From NCBI GenBank assembly GCA_037962975.1, contig CM075671.1, positions 42,432,501 to 42,496,500 on the forward strand: a DNA stretch of 64,000 nt. The letters are read 5' to 3'. Within the stretch, counting starts at the first letter, position 1; every line of letters starts with the position of its first letter. Below are positions 55,652 to 64,000 of this stretch, in pieces. Origin of the DNA: Clitoria ternatea (Eukaryota; Streptophyta; Magnoliopsida; Fabales; Fabaceae). Under the pieces are notes generated by a model that did no database searches, was not told the DNA's origin, and was given only the letters and a program-made list of their open reading frames with translations. Made by a program: the position numbers and the translations under genes.

Positions 55652-57620
55652 TATTTTACACCAATCCAGTGAGGATTCAGTATTATACCCTTTACTCCAA
55701 TGGGGAAATAAAGGTTTTTGAGTAATTCTTCGTACCAATATCACCAGCCTTACACGTTGTGGGGCGAAAGAAGGTGTCACCTGCAAGGACACTCTGACGC
55801 TTAAGTCAGTGAATATTCAAGGGGAATATCAGAGCTCGGGCATAAGTTCAAGAAAGAATGTTCTACCTTTCATTGTTGGACTGTGGGTATTTATACTAGG
55901 GGAAATAAAAGAGTCATCTTGCTCAGGAAGTTTCCCGTACAATATGTTAATATGATTCTGATCCCTTGTAGAAAGGCTAACACACGAAAGGGACATTTTT
56001 GAATGGCTTTACCTACCCCGTTTGTCACTTTACAGGTTACTTCCTCAACATACGATCGCATAAGTCAACTCTGACTTTACGGTATTGAGAGAATGACTCA
56101 TACCGGCATTAAGTCATGAGTCTCATCCACGGTGTTGGGAATCGATGTTGAATTTTAATATTTATGTAGTGTTGATGTTATATGAGGGCTTTTAGGTTGA
56201 AAGACCTTTCTTTCCATTGGCTGGTATTGAGATCGAATCAATGGTAAAGAATATAGACATCTTCTTCCCAGGATTGAGACAACATGGTCATAGGTGACCT
56301 TGTTGTCAACGGCATAAAAACTGACAAGTCTAATTTAGAGGAGAACGTTGTCTCTAAGGACTGATGTCACTCTTCCCTTTGAGATTCCACCATCCCAAAA
56401 GATGCAATCACCATAGCCGTTGAGGACCTCAATGTAGCCATAGTAGCTTCCCTAGGGCCCTTCCTAACCCACCTATAAATGACCTGGTTCTTGCAAATAA
56501 CCACAACAATGGCTCAGAGACGATCTCCACTAAATTGTCACTTGTGTGGCTGTCTCCCTTATCTCGATTTAACATGTTATAGGAAATTAAACAAAGTGCA
56601 GAATTTTAAGAAAGGGCCAGGATAAAGGGACTACCTTAAGGTTCTTTACTAGTTGTTTTCTTGATGCGAGCCAGGGAAATGTCAGTTGCTAATAGAGGAA
56701 AGACAGTTTAAGCAACTTACCATAAGCCTTGGCCTTCTATTTATAGGGAGAACTTAGGGGCAACGGGCTGGAATGTGAACACACACGGCACAATATGCGA
56801 CTATAAATGGTTCATTTTGGCCCCAAACGTGGAGATGTAATAGTACACTAAAAAATGAAGCGACACATCCAACCAGCACATGACATATGTTATATGTCAG
56901 TTTCCACATCTATACCAGCTAATGACTAACCCATCCGATGTTCGATGCGGGCCATAAAGCAGCAACACGTAACGAGTGACTTATTAACAATATTTCAAAA
57001 TATTTTTTGACTAATAGGATAAAAGAGTAAAATAACCCATTAAAGCAACACACGTTGTTTCAACGGACCAGGGGCAAATGATTTGGGCATGATACCAACT
57101 CTGGACTCAAGACACTAGTACTAATATCATAACGTAACACCGATAACAGAAAAACCACAAATATGAAATCCAAACTTCCCTTACCCAGGTCCACTATGAC
57201 CAGTTTGAGAAACCCGATATTATGAGTACATATCATATCAAAAGGCTATTAGTGTGATGGCAAAGACTAAGCATGATAATCTTTTTATACCAAGTAAGCT
57301 GACAGTGACAAACTTTACAACATGGTTTGTCCCTTTAACACATTCCTATAAATATCTGCATTCAATAACACATAAGGTACAACATTTAATACCTATAATA
57401 CTCTGGTGTTGAATTTATTACTGACTTAAACTTTAGAGTGTCTTTGTAGGTGACACCCAAATCTCCCATTTACGTAAATCTACGACAAACATTCTAAACT
57501 TCAAGATCTAAAGATTGAGTTCACACTAAACTCAGAGATATATAATACCAGATCTCACTAAACTGGTGTAATACTGAGTAATTGAGAGGAATCGACATCG
57601 AACTTTACCTTATAATTCTG
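55652..57620 (-). repeat. Probable 5' leader and LTR region of the Tat-type element
   Basis: No gene. It lies upstream of gag on the minus strand. The phrase ACTTAAGCGTCAGAGTG...GCAGGTGACACC at about 55780-55815 (minus strand) is of the kind seen near the end of Tat-type LTRs, by memory. I could not fix LTR ends, PBS or a target duplication. Confidence 0.4.
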
Positions 57621-58402
57621 TCCCCTACACAAGACAGTTCAAATCTCATTCATTCAATATTTTATAATAAAAAGGTTAAAATACAAATTTACCCTTATAA
57701 AATATAAGGTTTAAGAAAAAAACTATTAAAAAGTAACAATTTTAACCATTATGTTGATCATTAATAGTTTAGCTACGAATAATAGTATGAATGAAACTGT
57801 TGATAATAAAAAGTAAAGAACCCTTAAACTTTAAGGGGCTAAAAATAATCACTTTTTTTATATTTTTTTTGGAATCCTATATTTTATCAGGATAGTTAAT
57901 CAATACACCTCATTTTAATATTGTTTTTAATTGTCTTTACTTATACACTTTCATTTTTACCACTTCAGCTTCACTGTCTCCCTCAACTCATTCTCTTTCT
58001 CATTCTTTTTTCCTATGTTGTTGTCATAGAGCGCTCTTTCTTTCTCTCTGTTACTCCATTTTTTCATTTTCTCACAGCTCTTTCTTTTATGCGTTGCATC
58101 TACCATGTCTCTTTACTTCTACTCTCTACATCTTCCCACCTGATGGTTGCGCAATGGCTGTCAAAAAAGTTGAACAAAGCGTGCTAGTCAGTGAAAAAGA
58201 AGATAGGAAAAGGTGGTGAGTGGTTTGAGCATTGATGCGTTCCAAATTTGATTTGTAAAGAGTAATAGAAAAAAAACGACCAGTCATTGGATCACAGGTT
58301 TTTAAAATATCTGAAGGTTTACCGTTTGGTTTCCAACTAAGTTGCTTAAACCACAACCCAAAAATAGATCTTATGGTTAAACAGAGTTTTGACTATGATG
58401 TG
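57621..58402. other. Intergenic stretch, nothing recognised
   Basis: AT-rich sequence left of the small Copia element. Open frames at 57921-58187 and 58126-58356 have no motif and overlap on opposite strands. Confidence 0.55.
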
Positions 58403-58697
58403 TGTTAATATGTATTTATTTTTTTAGTTAGTCTGTTAGAAGTTTGTTAGAAGTCAGTTAGCTTGTTTTGTCCTTTTCTACTTATATATATATACTACAT
58501 TTCTTTGTATTTTCAGATCATGGAATAAATCATTAATCATACACATCTCTCGCATATTCTCTCTTTTTCTCTCGTCTCTACTTTGCATATTATTCTTGTT
58601 TTCTCTGCTCAGAGGCAAAGGTTCTTGGTAATGAGAGCTTCAATGGTTGCTATAGTGTTTATGTGTGATTTATTTCAGATTCTTGAGAGCTTTGACA
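58403..58697 (+). repeat. 5' LTR of the small Copia element
   Basis: 295 bp with TG...CA ends. A TATATATATATA run at 58483-58494 may be the TATA box, and AATAAA lies at about 58524. Confidence 0.93.
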
Positions 58698-58712
58698 TGG
58701 TATCAGAGCCCC
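58698..58712 (+). other. Primer binding site, initiator tRNA-Met
   Basis: TGGTATCAGAGCCCC directly follows the 5' LTR. It is the standard Copia site with no mismatch in the first 13 bases. Confidence 0.95.
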
Positions 58713-58936
58713 TTTCCTAGGGGCTCTATTACGCATGTTTTGAAGTTTGAATTCCTTGATCAAAGTTTTGATTCTTCACCTTGAGGAGTTGATTTTTGCA
58801 TCGATCCGTTCCCAATTGTTTTGATCTCCTTCTTGATCATGTTCTATGAATTATTCTCAGGTTCCTTTTACAGTTTTAGTTTCCTGTTCCTTTCTTGTCT
58901 TCATCTCTTTTCATTCTTGATGATAATCCTGGAGAG

Positions 58937-59865
58937 ATGGCTAATACAACAACAATTGATCCTTTGAGTCCGTATTATCTACATGCAAATGAAAATCCTG
59001 GCCCATCTATAGCTTCTTCGCTTTTGAATAGAATAAATTATCAATCGTGGTCCCGATCAGTGACGTTTGGATTAAGATCCAAAAATAAGTCAAAATTTAT
59101 TGACGGTACTCTTCAAGACCTAATGAGGATAATGCTATGTTTGCTGCATAGGAGAGGTGCAACACAATGGAGCTGTCATGGATCATTCACTCTTTGGAGC
59201 CGTCAGTTGCACAAAGTATGCTTTGGATGGACACTGCTGTTGATGTTTGGAAAGACCTAAAATATAGGTACTATCAAGGAAATGTGTTTCGCATTTATGA
59301 GCTTCAAGAGGAGATATATCCTTTAAAACAAGGCTACTTGACTGTCACTGAATATTAAACTCAACTCAAAGGATTCTGGCAAGAGTTGGAGAATTTTAGG
59401 CCAATTCCTAATAGTAATTGCACTTGTCAACTTGCCACAACCATTAAGGAATATAGAGAGAGTGATTATGTTATACAATTTTTGAAAGGTTCGAATGAGA
59501 AATATGTGGCTGTGAGATCCCAGATTATGCTACTTGATCCCTTGCCTCAACTTAGCAAAGTTTTTTCTTTACTCGTGCAACAAGAGTGACAATATGACTG
59601 TTCCTGGATCTCAAGCAATTAATGCTACTATGGAAGGAAAAATTGATACTAATTCCCAAGATGCACTTATTATGATGACCTATGCTAATGGCCAGGGTAG
59701 AGGCAATTTTAGAGGAGGAAGAGGTAGATTTGCTCAACCTAGAAATCGTGGTAGAGGTCACCACATCAAGCACTGCTCTCACTATGGGAGAACTGGTCAC
59801 ACTGTGGATACATCTATAGAAAGCATGGATTTCTGCCACATTATTTCAAGTAAACTCAAAATGTG
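58937..59865 (+). pseudogene. Copia gag remnant
   Basis: Begins MANTTTIDPLSPYYLHANE, then LLNRINYQSWSRSVTFGLRS and KFIDGTLQ, typical of the Copia gag-polypeptide family. A frameshift follows near 59120-59170; the frame 59167-59589 continues with VWKDLKYRYYQGNVFRIYEL and a stop at 59356-59358. A TGA at 59587-59589 and another shift lead to the zinc-knuckle region at about 59775-59810 (CSHYGRTGHTVDTS), in which two of the expected zinc ligands are lost. A Gly/Arg-rich RGNFRGGRGRF stretch precedes it. Confidence 0.85.
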
Positions 59866-60480
59866 AATCATTACCTTCATGAAGAATTTATCGAAAATGA
59901 TGACGACAAAAATAGTATTGCTTCCTTCAAGGAGATGAAGGAGATGCCTAGTTTGGCTTTCACTTCAGAACAGCATAAGGCCTTACTTGCCCTGTTACAA
60001 CAAAACAGCCTTCAATCTGTGAATAATATCACATCAAGCCATCAGACCAAGGGTTCAGGTTCACAACCATCAGGTTTTGTCTGTACTTTAACAGCTTTTT
60101 CATCTCCTAGCTCCTGGATCATTGATACAGGAGCCATTGTGCATGTTTGCAACAATTTATCCTTGTTTTACACCTACAGGAAAATTAAGCCTATTTCCTT
60201 GAATTTGCCTTATGGTAATAGAGTTATAGTTGTTATGTCTGGAACTATTTTTCTTACTTCTCAATTATATCTGACAGATGTTTTATTTGTACTATCCTTT
60301 AAATTTAATCTAATTTCTATTTCTAAACTTACCAACACTTTACCTTGCAAATTTATTTTTTCTTTGGATCATTGTCAGATTCAAGAGTCCAATACTTTGA
60401 GGATGATTGGTGCAGCTGACCTGAAAAATAACCTGTATATGATGAATCCTGCTTCCTTCAAGACTCCTAATTTTTCTTAA
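59863..60480 (+). pseudogene. Copia protease remnant
   Basis: 205 residues open, following gag. SSPSSWIIDTGAIVHVC is the protease site (DTG). LTDVLFVLSFKFNLISISKLT follows, the usual lead into the pre-integrase zinc region. It ends at a TAA (60478-60480); homology continues beyond in the same polyprotein order. Confidence 0.85.
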
Positions 60481-60481
60481 A

Positions 60482-61620
60482 ATTGGTCCAATTCATTTTA
60501 CTCATGTGATCCTAACTATTGGCATCTCAGGTTTGGCCACCCATCTTATGAGAAACTTCATCAACTAAAGCAAATCTACCCTTTCATTTTTTGTAATAAG
60601 TCAAATAAACCTTATGACCCCTGTTATTTTGGTAAACAGAAGAAGTTACCATTCTGTAATAGTGATTCCATAACCACTAAATTGTTTGAGATGGTTCATA
60701 TAGACATTTGGGGACCCTTAGCTGTTCCATCTACTTTGGGTCACAAGTATTTTCTTACCATTGTTGACAATACCAGCAGATATACATTGCTTTATTTCAT
60801 GAAAACCAAAGCTGGAGTTAGTATGTTAATTCCTCAGTTTGCACAATTAGTTGAAACCCAATTTCAGAAAAGAATTAAAATAATTTGAACTGATAATGGT
60901 AATGAGTTTATACTGAAATAGTGGTATACTTTAAAGGGAATATTTCATCAGACTTCATGTGTTGAGACTCTTCAACAAAATGGCATAGTTGAGAGAAAAC
61001 ACCAACATCTTTTAAGCATAGCTAGAACTTTAATGTTTCACTCACACATACCTAAGTCTTTTTGGAATCATGCCATTGCTCATGCTGTTTACTTGATCAA
61101 CAGATTGCCCACAAAATGTTTACATAATAAATCACCATATGTTATTTTGCATCTAAGAACTTTACTTGTTATCTCCAACTTAAGAGTTTTTGGTTGTCTT
61201 GCTTTTGCTTCTACCCTTGTTTCTCATAGATCAAAACTTGACTCTAGGTCTAGAAAGTGTATTTTTCTTGGGTTTAAGCAGGGTACCAAAGGTTACCTTC
61301 TATATGACCTGAGAAATAGGGAGCTGTTTGTTTCTAGACATGTTCAATTCCATGAAAATGTTTTTCCTATGCTACCATCTCCTCCTCCTAACACTACCTC
61401 TAATCCTACACCTCATATTTCTTTTTCTGATCCTCTTATTTACTTTGATACCACTGAAGACTTTCCTTTACCATCTCCTAGTCATGCTCCTATTGTTCCT
61501 GATACACCTTCACCCACCGCTCAACCTTCGCCTCATCATTTTTCACCAGAACAGCTTTCTCCACTTGTACCTCCCATCAGAAAATCTACTAGAGATAGAA
61601 GGCCTCCTTCATACTTGTAG
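60482..61620 (+). pseudogene. Copia integrase remnant
   Basis: Starts in the zinc region (YWHLRFGHPSYEKLHQL, then YDPCYFGKQ, where the second cysteine is changed). The core follows with VHIDIWGPLAVPST, IVDNTSRYTLLYFM, then TDNGNEF after an in-frame TGA (60886-60888), and QQNGIVERKHQHLL with the catalytic glutamate. The frame 61033-61620 carries the C-terminal part (KSFWNHAIAHAVYLINRLP, GCLAFAST, CIFLGFKQGTKGYLLYDL) and a Pro/Ser-rich tail ending KSTRDRRPPSYL, the normal boundary before RT. Confidence 0.9.
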
Positions 61621-63278
61621 GATTATCATCATTTATTTCAGGCACCTTACCAATCACTCCCAATGTCAGGTATCCCATTTCTTCTTCTATTTCTTATAAT
61701 TCTTTGTATCCAACATATCATTTTTATTCTCTTGCATTATCTTCCACTTGTGAACCTCACTCCTACTCTGAGGCTGTGAAGGAAGTTTGTTGGCAGTAAG
61801 CAATTAAGGCTGAGTTACAAGCTTTGGAGTCTAACCAAACCTAGAAACTCACTCACCTCCCTAAAGGACACAAGTTGATTCAATGCAAATGGGTGTTTAA
61901 AACAAAATTAAGAGCAGATGGCACTCTTGAAATGTACAAGGCCAGGCTTGTTGCCAAGGGCTTCACCTAAATTGAGGATATTGATTTTTTGGAAACCTTC
62001 AACCCTGTTGTTAAGATGACAACCATTCGAGTCCTTTTTTCCCTTGCATCTGCCCATAACTGGCATCTCCAGCAGCTTGACATCAACACTGCATTTTTAC
62101 ATGGTACCTTAGATGAAGAGGTGTACATGGCTCCTCCACCAGGCTTACCTCTCCCTGACCCCTCTCTGGTCTGCAAACTTCACAAATCCATTTATGGCCT
62201 TAGACAAGCAAGCAGACAGTGGAATGCTCGTCTTACTGTAGTGTTGTTGGACTCTAGTTACACTCAATCCAAAGCAGATTACTCTTTGTTCACCAAGATC
62301 ACTTCTACTGGTTTCACTACCATTTTAACATATGTAGATGAATTGGTCTTTGTAGGTCCAGATTTGGCTAAGATCAATCGTATGAAGCTCCTTCTTTACA
62401 CTCAATTTGGAATTAAAGACCTTGGTTCTTTAAAAAAAATTTGGGTTTTGAGAGATCCTCTTCTGGAATTCATCTCTATCAAAGAAAATATGACCTAGAG
62501 TTACTTCAAGATATAGGTCTTCTTGCAGCCAAACCAAGCAATGTTCCCATGGATTCCTCCTCCAAACTCAGCATACATTCAGGGACTCCTTTACCTGATC
62601 CTTCCTCTTATAGAAAGCTTATTGGCAAGTTAGTGTATCTCACAAACTCTAGACTTGATCTCTCTTTTTCAGTAAGCAAACTTAGTCAATACCTCTCTAA
62701 TCCTACCACATATCATTATCAAGCTACTCTCAAAGTGCTCAAGTACATCAAGCTTTCTCCAGCTAAGGGACTCTTCTTTCCCTCTTCTTCTAATTTTAAG
62801 CTTATTGCATATTCTGATTCGGATTGGGCTTCTTGCCCGGATAGTCGAAGGTCTGTCAGTGGGTTCTGTTTCTTCTTGGGCAACTCTATTGTTTCATGGA
62901 AAACCAAAAAGTAATACATTGTTTCCAGGTCTAGTGCTGAAGCTGAATATAGAGCTCTTGCTCTAGCAACTTATGAAGCACAATGGATTTTATCTTTGCT
63001 TCGGGATTTTGGTGTTTCACATCCTTCTCCAGTCACTTTGTTTTGTGATAATCAGGCTGCACGCTACATTGCTTCCAACCCCGTTTTTCATGAACGAACT
63101 AAACATAGAGTTAGATTGCCATACTGTTCGGAATCAAGTGCTTGATGGTCGGGTGCATCTTCTCCCTATTCCTTCCAAAGAGCAATTAGCTAACATACTT
63201 ACCAAATCTCTCTCTGTTGGATCTTTCTCCTTTTTCACTTCCAAGCTTGGAATTTTGGATATACATATTCCAGCTTGA
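61621..63278 (+). pseudogene. Copia reverse transcriptase and RNase H remnant
   Basis: The first part (61790-61985) is stop-ridden but readable (CKWVFKTKLRADGTLE, ARLVAKGF). The open frame 61989-62498 has WHLQQLDINTAFLHGTLDEEV, LHKSIYGLRQASRQWN and YVDELVFVG. The last is the catalytic YVDD box with the second aspartate changed to glutamate, which should abolish activity. A frameshift near 62440 leads to 62441-62914 with the DSDWASCPDSRRSVSG RNase H motif. A TAA at 62912-62914 follows, then SSAEAEYRAL and CDNQAA, another shift, and the end LANILTKSLS at about 63190-63220. Confidence 0.9.
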
Positions 63279-63284
63279 GGGGGC

Positions 63285-63577
63285 TGTTAATATGTATTTA
63301 TTTTTTTAGTTAGTCTGTTAGAAGTTTGTTAGAAGTCAGTTAGCTTGTTTTGTCCTTTTCTGCTTGTATATATACTACATCTCTTTACATTTTCAGATCA
63401 TGGAATAAATCATTAATCATACACATCTCTCGCATATTCTCTCTTTTTCTCTCATCTCTGCTTTGCATACTGTTCTTCTTTTCTCTGCTCAGAGGCAAAG
63501 GTTATTGGCAATGAGAGCTTCAATGGTTGCTATAGTGTTCATGTGTGATTTATTTCAGATTCTTGAGAGCTTTGACA
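63285..63577 (+). repeat. 3' LTR of the small Copia element
   Basis: 293 bp, matching 58403-58697 with about 14 substitutions and one 2-bp indel by eye. It is preceded by the purine tract CTTGAGGGGGC at 63274-63284. Confidence 0.93.
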
Positions 63578-63582
63578 GCGTG

Positions 63583-64000
63583 AAGTATTAATATCAATCT
63601 TTAATTTTTTTCATTTTCTCAACTCCGTTTCTCCAACTACAAACCAAACACTTTCATTCAACTGTATTCTCAGTTCAAAAGATTAAACCATTAAAAAAAT
63701 TATTGGTTATCAATTCCGATGTGATCGATTGATGATAGGTTCTATTCTATAATTTCTTAGCTACTAGAGAATTTTAAGGAAAACTCTGCTACAATTACTA
63801 CTAGACTAAAATTGAAAGGAAACTCTTTATTTCCTTCAGATAAGAAACTTTGTCCATATAAAGGGACTTACATCACAAGGATTACCCTAGCTAGTATTGG
63901 GCCTAACAAGTAAAGTCTAAATAAAATCTTTCAGCCAAGTGGGTCTTTTTGTTTTTCTTTAGGGCCTTATGGATCCCCTTCCGTATCACTACCTGCTGGA
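63583..64000. other. Right edge, nothing recognised
   Basis: AT-rich sequence with no supported gene or repeat. Confidence 0.6.

Larger units (their letters stand above)
58403..63577 (+). mobile_element. Copia retrotransposon with both LTRs, 5.2 kb
   Basis: LTRs of about 294 bp (58403-58697 and 63285-63577) start TGTTAATATG and end AGCTTTGACA. An exact tRNA-iMet PBS follows the first and a CTTGAGGGGGC purine tract precedes the second. The flanks are ATGTG (58398-58402) and GCGTG (63578-63582), a duplication only if two transitions have occurred. Order is gag, protease, integrase, RT, RNase H. The LTRs differ at about 14 positions plus a 2-bp indel, roughly 5%. Many stops and frameshifts show it is dead. 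Confidence 0.94.

Noticed and set aside
58398..63582. Perfect target duplication for the small Copia element
   Set aside because: The flanks are ATGTG and GCGTG; only three of five bases match, so I report the duplication as imperfect or absent.
1..64000. tRNA, rRNA or single-copy host genes
   Set aside because: I looked for tRNA-like cloverleaf signals, rRNA text and recognisable host protein families on both strands by eye and saw none; a covariance-model scan could still find a degraded one.

Overview
This window is plant nuclear DNA made almost entirely of transposable elements. I found no host gene, tRNA or rRNA gene. Two tRNA-iMet-type and two tRNA-Asp-type primer binding sites, Athila-, Tat- and Copia-type polyproteins, a CACTA element, a hAT-type element and low GC point to a dicot. 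The abundance of GTAATCGATTAC and CGCTTGAGCG motifs makes me suspect a legume of the bean/cowpea/soybean group; that last step rests on memory, not on a search.

Layout. 1-2586: AT-rich low-complexity DNA and an LTR-like edge. 2587-4361: non-autonomous hAT element (8-bp target duplication CATGGGAG). 4812-6604: gypsy-type solo LTR (duplication GCCCA). 6610-6914: array of CGCTTGAGCG motifs. About 7700-19932, minus strand: a decayed Athila-type gypsy element with LTR at 18447-19932, PBS, gag remnant, protease, RT/RNase H, integrase and a broken third ORF; a Copia-type solo LTR (9814-10673, duplication TAGAG) sits in that third ORF. 21042-26387: CACTA element (duplication ATT) carrying one gene whose 13 predicted exons join without a stop into a 708-residue TNP1-like/Ulp1-protease protein. 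26482-49770: a SIRE-like Copia element on the minus strand (duplication TATTC). A full-length Athila-type element on the plus strand (32236-45859, duplication CTACT) is inserted in its integrase gene. 52118-55651: decayed Tat-type gypsy element, minus strand. 58403-63577: small Copia element with both LTRs, plus strand.

Relative ages agree with the nesting. By eye, the LTR pair of the inner Athila element differs at roughly 30-35 of 1,957 positions (under 2%), and the LTR pair of the enclosing SIRE-like element at roughly 35-40 of 1,250 (about 3%). Most polyproteins carry stops or frameshifts. The CACTA gene and the SIRE-like 3' ORF are the only long frames that look intact.

The most unusual signal is outside the genes. 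Three LTR-retrotransposon groups each carry their own short palindrome, repeated in pairs at nearly fixed spacing close to two DNA helical turns. The pairs occur in the LTR and, for two of the families, again downstream of pol: GTAATCGATTAC at exactly 21 bp, CCACTGGCAGTGG-type at exactly 19 bp, and CGCTTGAGCG-type at 19-22 bp. The cores are unrelated but the layout is the same. The CACTA ends carry inverted CACGGTT/AACCGTG pairs with an 8-9 nt gap.
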